From Lotus japonicus (Eukaryota; Streptophyta; Magnoliopsida; Fabales; Fabaceae), in assembly GCF_012489685.1 (NCBI RefSeq), contig NC_080046.1:39705176-39769175 (forward strand): a DNA stretch of 64,000 bases. The letters are read 5' to 3'. The notes beneath the pieces are model-generated. The model worked only from the letters and a program-made list of their open reading frames with translations. It made no database searches and was not told the origin of the DNA. Each line of letters opens with the position of its first letter. Within the stretch, counting starts at the first letter, position 1. The position numbers and the translations under genes are program-made. Of this stretch, positions 8,961 through 17,984 are shown piece by piece.

Positions 8961-11900
8961 TATCTTCTTCCACGTTTCTGACTTGGTGCTCACTGGTGCG
9001 CCATCTCCAAAAACACTCAAGTTTCCGGGCACCATTAAGGGCCACCAATTCCAGGTTCTAGTGGATTCAGGGAGCTCTCATAACCGCACTACGAGTTCTT
9101 GGTTATGCCATTTGGGCTAACCAACGCGCCATCAACCTTCCAAGCTGCTATGAATGACCTCTTGAGGCCGTTTCTCCGGCGATTTGCGCTCATATTCTTC
9201 GACGATATCTTGGTATACAATCCTACCCTTGACACACACCTGGCACATTTGCGCACAATTTTAGACACCTTGCAAACTAACCAGTTTTATGCAAAATTAT
9301 CAAAATGTGAGTTTGGGGTCACCATTGTGAGTTACATGGGGCATATCATTTCCAGCAAGGGTGTAGAGGCAGACCCGAGTAAGCTCAAAGCTATTATTGA
9401 TTGGCCAACCCCTAAATCACTCACGACTCTTAGAGGATTTTTGGGACTCACTGGTTTCTATAGGAGATTTATCAGGCACTATGCAACACATGCCTCTACC
9501 TTGACTGATTTACTGCACACCAGGGCTTTCAAATGGGATGCAGAGGCTGACACAGCCTTCATCAAGATGAAAGAAATAATGACCCAAGCACCTGTATTGT
9601 CTTTGCCCGATTTCTCCCTCCCTTTCGATGTGGAAACCGATGCCTCCGGGTTCGCTGTTGAAGCAGTCCTAGCTCAGAAGGGGCACCCTATTGCATTCTT
9701 CAGCAAGAAACTCTCCCTGCAAATGCAATCACAGTCCACGTACGTGAGGGAAATGTACGCCATTACCGAGGCTGTCAAGAAATGGCGTTAGTATCTTTTG
9801 GGGACCAAGTTCAATATTTTTACTGATCAACAGAGTCTAAGACACTTGCTCACCCAATCAATACAGATACCAGACCAGCAAAAGTGGGCTACAAAATTGC
9901 TTGGGTTCAACTTTGAGATATTCTACAAACCGGGAAGCTCAAACAAGGTAGCAGATGCCTTATCTCGTTCCTTCCAGGATGAAACCCCCATATTTGCTTC
10001 AGTAACCACAGCCATCCCTTCCATTATCACAGAGCTGCGGCAATACTACGCTACTCCAGAGGGAGAACAGGAAAGGGAAAAACGGCTTCCGGAGCGGGGA
10101 TTTTACCACCACCAGGGGCTTGTCTACTACAAGCAGGGCCTCTACTTGACTGATATTGAAGGATACCGCACCTCCATCTTGAAGGAGTTCCATTCAACCC
10201 CCTCTGTGGGCCATTCTGGACTTCAGCCAACTCTGGTACGCCTTGCTGCATCATTCAACTGGCCGGGCCTGTACAATCAAGCCAAGGAATACATCAGAAA
10301 CTGGACTCAGTGCCAATAGAACAAGTATCTCCCCACCAAGAAGCAGGGTTTGCTCCAACCGCTCCCTTGCCCAGAACAGGCCTGGGAGGACCTATCTATG
10401 GATTTTATAACGAGTCTTCCTCCTTCTAGGGGACATTCAGTTATTTGGGTTGTGGTAGATAGGCTCAGTAAGTATGGGCATTTTATTGGACTTCCGGCTA
10501 AGTTCACAGCCCAGTCCTTAGCTACACGATTCTCAACAGAAATCTGTAGGCTCCATGGGGTACCACGATCAATTGTATCAGACAGGGATAAGATCTTCAT
10601 AAGCCATTTTTGGCAAGAATTGTTCAGGGTACAAGGAACCAGGCTCAAGTTCAGCACTGCGTACCACCTAGAGAGTGATGGCCAAACAGAAGTGGTCAAC
10701 CGAGGGTTAGAAACGTACTTGCGTTGTTTTGCCAGCGAACAACCATGTTCTTGGTTTCCTCATCTCCATTTAGCTGAGTTCTGGTATAGCACTGCATCTC
10801 ACTCGGCCACGGGAATGTCTCCGTTCAAAGCGTTGTATGGCAGATTACCTCCTTCACTGCAGGATTATGTGCCAGGGAGCACCCGGATTTCCCAGGTGGA
10901 CACAACCTTGCAAAACAGAAACCTTGTCATTAGTATCCTGAAGGCTAACCTGAGCCATTCACAACAACGCATGAAAGATTACCAAGATGCCAAGAGACAA
11001 GACATCACCTTCGCTCTCGGGGATTGGGTCCTGCTTCGTCTGCGAGCTTACCGACAGCAATTCGTTGCTCAGAGAACTTTCCAGAAACTTGCTCGGAGGT
11101 ACTTTGGACCCTTCAAGATCACTCGTCGGATCGGCTTGGTAGCTTATGAACTCGAGCTTCCTTCTGGGAGCCGCCTCCATCCCGTGTTCCACTTCTCACT
11201 GCTTCGCCGGTTTTATGGAGATCCCACAGACTCCTTCGTTCCCCTTCCAGCCTTAGTCCTGGATCAAGGGGCAGAAACCCCAACCACGCTACCCAACCCA
11301 TCGGATTACCCCTCTCAGGGACCTCTCGATCTCCAAGGATTAGCTCTGCCACCGGTTCACCCCTCACAAGCCACCACTGATAAGGGTCCAGAGCCGGGGA
11401 ACACCATTCAGGGTCTCGACCCTCCTCCTCCTTTGACCACCGGACCTGAACAAAGCACTGCAAGTCCAGGTTTGCTTCTCCCCCCAGGAGCGGATGCGGC
11501 CAAGGCAAAAGAAAAGGGAAGGCAAACTCCTAGCCCATGAAGGAAAAGATCTAGTAGAGAGTTTGATGAGTCAGAAGACTTGAATCTTCTTTTGGAAACT
11601 CTCACACTTAATGACTCAAGCTCATTTCTCACTACTGACATTGTTATATCTCCCACGCGATTTGACCAGGAAAAGACAACACACACTGCACCCTTGACAC
11701 AGGAAAACGTGCCACTCTCTCCATCCAAGCACGTGCAGCCCAGCAGTGCCATTTTTCCCGCCCCAACAGGTCCCTCTTCCCCACCGTCCATCAAGCCATC
11801 ACAACTCCCTCTTGGACCGTTGACCACGGGACCACCCGAGCCATCCCAGCTGGCTGACTCTTCTTCCAACAGCCTTGAGGACAAGGCTTGTCTTCCAGGG

Positions 11901-11984
11901 GAAGGTACTGATGGCATTGGGCCAGGAACTAAGAAACGAGCCAGGCCCAAAAGAGATCCAAGGAAGCCAGCTCGTTACCGTTGA
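8961..11984 (+). pseudogene. Ty3/gypsy pol: protease stub, RT, RNase H, integrase
   Basis: After DSGSSHN (to about 9084) the sequence jumps straight to the RT motif FLVMPFGLTNAP, so the rest of protease and the N-terminal half of RT are deleted and the frame changes. RT continues with FFDDILVY (catalytic DD near 9201) and RNase H with DVETDASGFAVEAVL. An in-frame TAG at 9789 cuts RNase H and a second TAG at 10317 falls just before integrase. Integrase keeps its D, D and E (MDFITSLPP; SIVSDRD; SDGQTEVV) and a GPF motif (RYFGPFKITRR). A TGA at 11538 precedes a proline-rich tail that runs into the LTR. The element cannot mobilise itself. Confidence 0.85.
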
Positions 11985-12241
11985 AGCTAATATCTAAATA
12001 TCTATTAGTATTGTCTGTTATCTTTTAGAATATTCTAGTATGTGACAGCTATTGCTAGCTATTCCTAGTATCCAAAAGATTCCCATTAGATGGGGTCACT
12101 ATCCAATTACTTAAAATGTATTGTTTTCCCATTAATGAATCATCAGAAAAGTGCTTTGCACACCATTTTCCGTTGTTCTCTTCCTTCTTTTCTCTTTAAA
12201 GGTTCTGCTAGGGTTGTATAGATAGAGTCATCTCTCTATCA
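11909..12241 (+). mobile_element. 3' LTR of the Ty3/gypsy element
   Basis: A 333-bp LTR beginning TGATGGCATT and ending CTCTCTATCA, preceded by the purine-rich CCAGGGGAAGG (about 11895-11905) as polypurine tract. Near-identical to 7278-7610 in inverted orientation. It is followed by GAATG (12242-12246), the partner of the duplication at 7611-7615. Confidence 0.85.
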
Positions 12242-12254
12242 GAATGTCGGGGTG

Positions 12255-12264
12255 GTATTTATAG
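12255..12264 (-). promoter_or_regulatory. Orphaned TATA box, probable former promoter of paralogue 2
   Basis: On the minus strand CTATAAATAC lies 8 bases outside the target duplication. Excising the element and counting one duplication gives a TATA-to-ATG spacing of about 45 bases, nearly the same as paralogue 1 (44). It now points into the retrotransposon's 3' LTR. The inference rests on the exact 10-mer, the matching duplication and the spacing. Confidence 0.6.
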
Positions 12265-13059
12265 ACGTGTGTGCAATTGATAGGGTACGTGGAGACTTGT
12301 GGTTGGTTGTAGATGAACTGAAGTCACACATGATTGATTGGGGCCCGCTTCCGCAATATAAGTAGGCCGACAATAAGATTTATACCCTTCGGAAGTTGCT
12401 GAGTAATGAACTAATGATACTTAGAACATCAGCATGTCGTCGTTGGTTGCTATGACAAAGCATCTTCAGGTCGAATTGAAAAAAACTCATGAGAATAATG
12501 CATCATATGTTCACAGTTCACACACATTAGTTAGCTCCACTCCTTTTCCATTATACAAATCATCTTGCTCAACAGTGTCCGCTCAGCCACCAAGGAACCA
12601 AGATCTAATCTTCGGTTCGAGTGATGATTAAAACCATTATATTTTCTAATAAAAATATATGTTTTAAACTTTACTCCGATGAGTGACTTAAAATAAACCC
12701 ATTCATTTTATTGAGATAAAAAAACATAGTTAACCCTTTCTAACTTTATTTGTTAATTCATAATTATATATATTTTAATAAAAATTATGTTGGCATGCCA
12801 TGTCAACCTCTTAATTATACACGCGGGTGTGCAACACATCAAGCTGGGTCGAACACAATCAACACATGCATAACAAAGGGACCGAAGCTTAGTTTTGGTG
12901 AAGACTAAAATCATGGTATTTCCCTAAATTAAACGTAGGTATATTTTCAATTTTACTTCGATAAGAGATTAAAATTAAATCTCACTCAATTTTTATATAG
13001 ATGGAGAACTTATTTAACCCCTGATTAAAAATTACACGATTATCCGCGGTCTAGCACGG
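12265..13059. other. Probable former upstream region of paralogue 2; no gene seen
   Basis: If the inversion model is right, the minus strand here is the old promoter-proximal DNA of paralogue 2. A 65-aa ORF at 12434-12631 matches nothing I recognise. The remainder is AT-rich. Confidence 0.4.
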
Positions 13060-13327
13060 GAAATGGTAGAGTGGTGGCCACCCTGAGTATGATATTGCTC
13101 TTGATGTTGTCTTTGGTTCTGGTTTATGTCTTCGATTTTGCTTATGTTGGTTTTTCTCTTTTGTTCAGGGAGGTCCTTGTTGTTTTTATACTTTATAGGG
13201 TTGCTAAGTGGTTGTGTGTTTTTGTGGACGTTTGGGGATTTTTGTTTTTGTTATCATTATTCTCTTATTCCCGAACTTAGCATCTTCCTTCTTTATTATT
13301 AATATATTTGGACTTCCAAAAAAAAAT
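13060..13327 (+). mobile_element. LINE-type 3' tail
   Basis: G/T-rich sequence ends TTATTATTAATATATTTGGACTTCC followed by an A run at 13318-13326, the same tail style as 8488-8747. No target duplication found and the 5' boundary is a guess. A 69-aa ORF inside is compositional. Confidence 0.4.
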
Positions 13328-13619
13328 CCATTATCATGAACTAAAACTCCAACTAATTGAATAAGTTTTTTAAGGTAAATTGTATTGACTTTACCTAAGG
13401 TTTATCAATTTTGCACTAAACTTTCTTATATTATTTAACAAGATACTAACTCCTCTTATTTTATTGGAAACATACACTACTCTCCCTAAAATTTATACAT
13501 CAACCTTTCCAAAAATTTAGTATTTTTAACATCTAACTTCCTTCTATTATTTTAAATGATATATGAAAGAAAGATGTAAATGTATTTTATAAAATAAAAG
13601 AAAGAAAATGTAATAACGA
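13328..13619. other. AT-rich spacer
   Basis: No ORF, RNA or terminal repeat recognised. Confidence 0.5.
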
Positions 13620-13622
13620 TAA

Positions 13623-13804
13623 GAGATTAATTTCTATGCACCGACGGTGTAAAAAGTTTTACACCATCATTCCATCACAACCTTCCATTTTCTATTTTAG
13701 ATATTATTAAATTTAAAATTAATTGTGAGATAACAAAATAAAGGGATGTGATTGAATGATAGTGTAAAACTTATTTATACCGTCGGTGCATAGAAATTAA
13801 TCTC
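13623..13804. mobile_element. Tourist-like MITE (PIF/Harbinger)
   Basis: A 182-bp element with inverted ends GAGATTAATTTCTATGCACC and its complement, followed by further inverted matches (GACGGTGTAAA, GTTTTACAC). Both sides carry TAA (13620-13622 and 13805-13807), the 3-bp duplication of PIF/Harbinger elements. Non-coding. Confidence 0.8.
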
Positions 13805-13807
13805 TAA

Positions 13808-14529
13808 TGATAATGATAAAAGAACCTCACCATCAATTCCCTTCATTTTAAGAAATCTATATACTTTCAAAAAAAAAATCTATATACTTTTTGTTTCCTA
13901 AGACGGCTATTAATAGCTTACCTATCTAAATAAGTAGGAAAATAGAAATGTTGTGTCGCTCGCCGACATTATGCTTATTCGGCATAATGACATGTCAACA
14001 TTTGATGCCAAAATAGTAAAGCCTGGACAAACCGAAGTCACTTATTTAGTTATTTTGGGTAGGGATTGTTTAAAGAGATTAAAGGAGACAGCCAATCACA
14101 TTTCACATATTTGCCATGTCGCAAATTCTTTTTTAATATATTTTAATAAAAAAATTAGAAACCATCAAAATCACGTTATCATCTTCTCAAGCACGTCTCT
14201 CCACTTTGAAAGAAGTAATCTTCCATGTGATTTAATAAATTTAGAAAAATTATGATAATGACATGGCAAGTCTATGAAAATTTCTCGTTTGTTTGTGTAA
14301 ATAATTTTACACCTACGATGTATGTTCATTAAACTATTATTTTTTATTTATTTTAAATCACCTCTAATAAATATGAGCTAAGTAGTTCAATAATATTTTA
14401 ATATTAGTCTGAGTTCCGGTGATATATATTTTGACACATGTTTAGAGACATATCAAAATATTAATGAGTTATCTAAGCTATGCAAATTTTTAGGGTGAAA
14501 TTCGAAGGTTCTTTATAACATCTCCAATG
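13808..14529. other. AT-rich DNA, no gene seen
   Basis: A 100-aa ORF at 13953-14255 has no recognisable motif and no promoter context. A pair of A-rich direct repeats (AAAAAAATCTATATACTTT) lies near 13853-13890. Confidence 0.4.
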
Positions 14530-14916
14530 TTGGTGTCTTAAAGCATCTTCAATAAGGAGATCTTATTTTGTGATTTAACTCATTTTTGTGGGTTTAAACT
14601 GTCACATAGGATTTAAGACACTCATAAGATCCCGATGCACATTTCATTCCAATAATTTGATATCTTACTTTGATTGAACCCACAATACCCAATCTATATA
14701 TTATTTATTTTCACATAATATTAAATTAATTTTAATTATTAAATCAATGGGCTTAAAACTGCAACTTTTCATTTTTAACATGACAAAAAAGATAAAAAAA
14801 AAAAAAACATGAATTTTTCAAAAAATAAGAAGAGCCAAACGGGCAAAAAATGACCGGCCCAGCCGGTCAAATAATGCGCAACGGTCTGGACCGTTAACAG
14901 CTAAGCTAGTCAAAGA

Positions 14917-14966
<50 letters not shown>

Positions 14967-15785
14967 TCCATTTCAGCAAAACCGGCTAAACGCATCATTT
15001 CTTTTTTCTTTCAATCCTTCACGCTCTGTCTTTCTCTCCTTCACACACAAACCCTAATTTCTCCCATCATCTACTCCCTCAACCTGCTGCCGCCACTGCC
15101 CTACTCCTCCACCTCCCCTCCGTTCATCCTTTCTTTGGTCCTCTCTCCACCCCACCTAGCGATGCTCTCTCAGGTCCTCTATCCACCGAACTGCACCACC
15201 TCTCCTCTCCTCACCACACCTCTGTTTCTCCATCGCACCTCTTATCATCTATATCTATGGTTGGGCATATCTCCTTTCTTCTCTCGGCTCCAACTCCTCA
15301 TGTCGCATATCCGAAGCTTCAATGGAGTGGTAGATTTGCGCCGATCATGTGAAGACGGTGAGGACGGTGCATGGTATATCCGCGACGGTGCTCGGCTGAT
15401 CCGAACGAAGCTTCTAGGGTTTATTTTTTTTTATTTTTAAGTTTTATTTTGATTTTTATTTTTAGGTGTTATTTTTATTTTTTCATTTTTCTAAAGCTGG
15501 TATGAAGTGATTTGGTTTTAATATGTATATTATTCTTGTTAATGAAAGTGATTTAGTTTCTTGCCCTCCCTATTTTCATTTTTGTTCTAGTATTGAATGA
15601 GAGAGAGAGATAAATATTATGTTATATAAGATCTAACTTTTGAAGGTTGCTGAGCTAAGGCACAAATCTTAACTTTTGCTAAGATCTCATGCCATGTAAG
15701 ATACATCCAATGGTGGGATCTAACAAGATCCAGATCTTATTTTAAGATCCTAATTTTAGATCTTCATTAGAGATGCTTTTAGAGT
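14530..15785. mobile_element. Non-autonomous TIR transposon, possibly nested
   Basis: The left side AAGCATCTTCAATAAGGAGA (about 14551) is inverted on the right as TTCATTAGAGATGCTTTT (about 15765-15782). A second, outer pair (CATCTCCAATGTTGGTGTCT near 14520; AGCATTGGAGAATGATG near 15826) suggests one element inside another. The middle (15000-15440) is C/T-rich and gene-like with a 101-aa ORF I cannot identify. Superfamily is unclear (Mutator or Harbinger) because no clean duplication was found. Confidence 0.45.
14919..14964. repeat. (AT)n microsatellite
   Basis: About 23 uninterrupted AT repeats inside the TIR element, flanked by near-palindromic GAGAAT and ATTCTC. Confidence 0.95.
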
Positions 15786-17138
15786 TTGGAGATCTCAAAA
15801 TAAGTTATGTTGCTTACAAGGAACCAGCATTGGAGAATGATGACATTGCATGACTTGCAAAACAAAAATATAAATTTGTGCCTTACCTAAGGTATCTCTG
15901 AAAATGAGATCTTCAAATAAAATATTCATTTTTTCTTTATCATTTAACTAGTACTTTTACCCGTGTGATGCAAGGAAATATTCATTTCTATTTTTTGTGT
16001 GTTTTTTTTTAAATCTTTGTGTTTTTTTTTTATATTTTATGGATTAAAAGAACTAAATTTATTTTAGATATATAAAATCATAAATTTGTATTTTTTACTT
16101 AATGTTTGTTCTTTATTTTTTGAGTTTTTATTTAGTTTTTGTCTTTTGTACTTATTTTCCTAAATGTTTCATTGATAGTTTTTATTTAGTTTTTGTCTTT
16201 TACCCGTGCGGTGCACAGGGGTTATTCATTTTTATTTATTATGTGTATTTTTTTCATTCTAAATTTGTGTACTTTTTGTTATGCTTATTGAAAGAAAATT
16301 TATTATGAATTCAAAGAACAAAATTAATTGATATAAACAAACATAAATTTGTATTTTTTTGTAGTGATGAATGTATTTTCTTTTATTTTGCAGAAGCACA
16401 ATTTTTTTTCCCTAACTTTTTTTGAGAAAATCTATTTTTTTATTTAATTTCATTAATTGACGTGACACATCCTTACAATGTGATTAATTGATAATGTAAA
16501 AATCTTTACACTGTCAGCGCATTATCGTTTTTCCCTTTCAAATAACACTATTTAATTATTTAAAATATACTGAAAAGGCAATAGAAGTCAAGCTTATTCA
16601 TTACTTGGCTCAACGTGTAACAATGGCTAATTTATCAACACTTAACCAAGGGAGACATAGATTTGAAAAGTCTTGGCAGGTTCTAAATGCATAATAATAA
16701 TTTAAATTCTGACATAAATTGGCTTAAAGTGTATTGAATTCACCACATTAATTAAAATAGTGTAACTGGTAGTGGTACTGGTAACCGATAATCAAAATAA
16801 TTCAGTATCCACTTACATGGTTTTCTAAAATTATATGGGAATCACTTATTCTTAATCTTTGTAATTGCCAAGGGATGGCAGCCGAGTGGGTGCCTGTACC
16901 TGGACCCGCCCCAATAGCCGTGATATTTACGGGACCCAGGTTCGCCATTGAATAAACGGGTACCCATTTAACAGAGTATTAGATAGGTCCAGTACCCGTG
17001 GTACCGATATCTTGATTTTTTGCATTCTTCACAAAAATTATTGTCATATTATATATTTATTCAAGTGCCACTTATTCATGTAAAACATGCATTAGACTCG
17101 GTTACTTTTTGTCATTATAATTCATAGTTTATTTGGAT
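15786..17138. other. AT-rich DNA with a decayed Helitron 3' end
   Basis: Near 15947 the minus strand reads a degenerate GC hairpin then CTAGT, a Helitron-type 3' terminus. A related hairpin without the terminus is at about 16202-16220. Around 16870-17015 repeated GGGTACC/ACCCG motifs resemble hAT-like element arms. The stretch 16635-16825 resembles 33455-33610. No gene seen. Confidence 0.4.
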
Positions 17139-17175
17139 ACTAGTGTTTTTTACCCGCGCGTTGCACGGGAAATAT
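17139..17175 (-). mobile_element. Helitron 3' terminus on the minus strand
   Basis: The minus strand reads CCCGTGC, loop AAC, GCGCGGG (17168-17152; one G-T pair) and then, 10 bases later, CTAGT at 17143-17139. Hairpin plus CTAGT matches the Helitron 3' end. The body would run towards higher coordinates, through the AT-rich repeat field, possibly to near 20.5 kb, but I could not fix the 5' end. Confidence 0.5.
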
Positions 17176-17479
17176 GTCTATTATATTTGATACATTAATT
17201 AATACTTTGATTATTAAAAATATATTAAACAACGAATGAAATAGAAAAGTCAGAATTGATGAGTAAAGTTGACATAAAGACTTCTCTTCTAAGCCCGATT
17301 GAGACCAAGAGGAACTCGTTTCACATTCTTCGTAAATATGAAGACGATAACACAAATCATAGATATAAGGAATTATTAACATATTAATCTTAAAAAAAAA
17401 TTAATGTGATAGTAGCACAAATCAGGATTGTGTAAGATATATTATAAAGTATAACATTATTGTGTTTATTCCAACTAAG

Positions 17480-17820
17480 TAGGGATGACAATGGGTAGGT
17501 ACTATAGTACCATCTCCATACCCGCGTTTTTAAAAATTACATGTACCCGTCTCTATATTCACGTGGGTAGCAACTCGAAGCTCTCCACCTTTAGACAATT
17601 CAATGTCATTACAGGAAGTTATCCATCTTTACCAAAATCTAAATCTATGGATGACAATGAGTCTCAAAATCATAGGGTACCCGCAAAAAATACCCACTAC
17701 GGGTAGGGTAAAAAACCGCTAAATGAGTATGAGGTTGAGTATAGATAATTACCCGCAAAAAATAGTGGGTATGGGTGCGGGTATGGACACTATAGTACCC
17801 AACCGGCCCATATCCGCACA
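17480..17820. repeat. GGGTA/TACCC-rich segment
   Basis: Begins AGGGATGACAATGGGTAGG and is filled with TACCCGC/GGGTA motifs, including GGTACTATAGTACC and a near copy CACTATAGTACCC at the other end. Such arms are common in plant hAT-like non-autonomous elements. The ends were not resolved. Confidence 0.35.
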
Positions 17821-17824
17821 CATA

Positions 17825-17825
<1 letters not shown>

Positions 17826-17876
<51 letters not shown>

Positions 17877-17877
17877 T
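17826..17877. repeat. (ATT)n microsatellite
   Basis: About 17 uninterrupted trinucleotide repeats. Confidence 0.95.
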
Positions 17878-17984
17878 GGGAATATATTAACAAATTAACT
17901 TAAGCTATAGCTTTCAAACTCACTCTTTTTAAAAAATGTTTGAGATATATTAATTAATACTCTAAAAATAAATAATAAATAAAT

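Larger units (their letters stand above)
5955..12246. mobile_element. Ty3/gypsy retrotransposon rearranged by inversion (composite)
   Basis: Two halves of one element point away from each other. The minus-strand half (7610 down to about 5955) reads LTR, leader, gag, start of protease. The plus-strand half (about 8961-12241) reads protease, RT, RNase H, integrase, LTR. Both LTRs are 333 bp, start TG and end CA. The outer edge of the 5' LTR is followed by CATTC (7611-7615), the reverse complement of GAATG, which flanks the 3' LTR at 12242-12246. The matching duplication shows one original insertion whose 5' half, together with neighbouring paralogue 2, was later inverted. Confidence 0.8.

Noticed and set aside
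12434..12631. A 65-aa ORF starting MSSLVAMTKHLQ
   Set aside because: Short, no motif, and it falls in probable promoter-upstream DNA.
14919..14964. CRISPR-like or regulatory array reading of the tandem repeats
   Set aside because: It is a simple (AT)n microsatellite; the tandem arrays elsewhere have no spacers and this is eukaryotic DNA.
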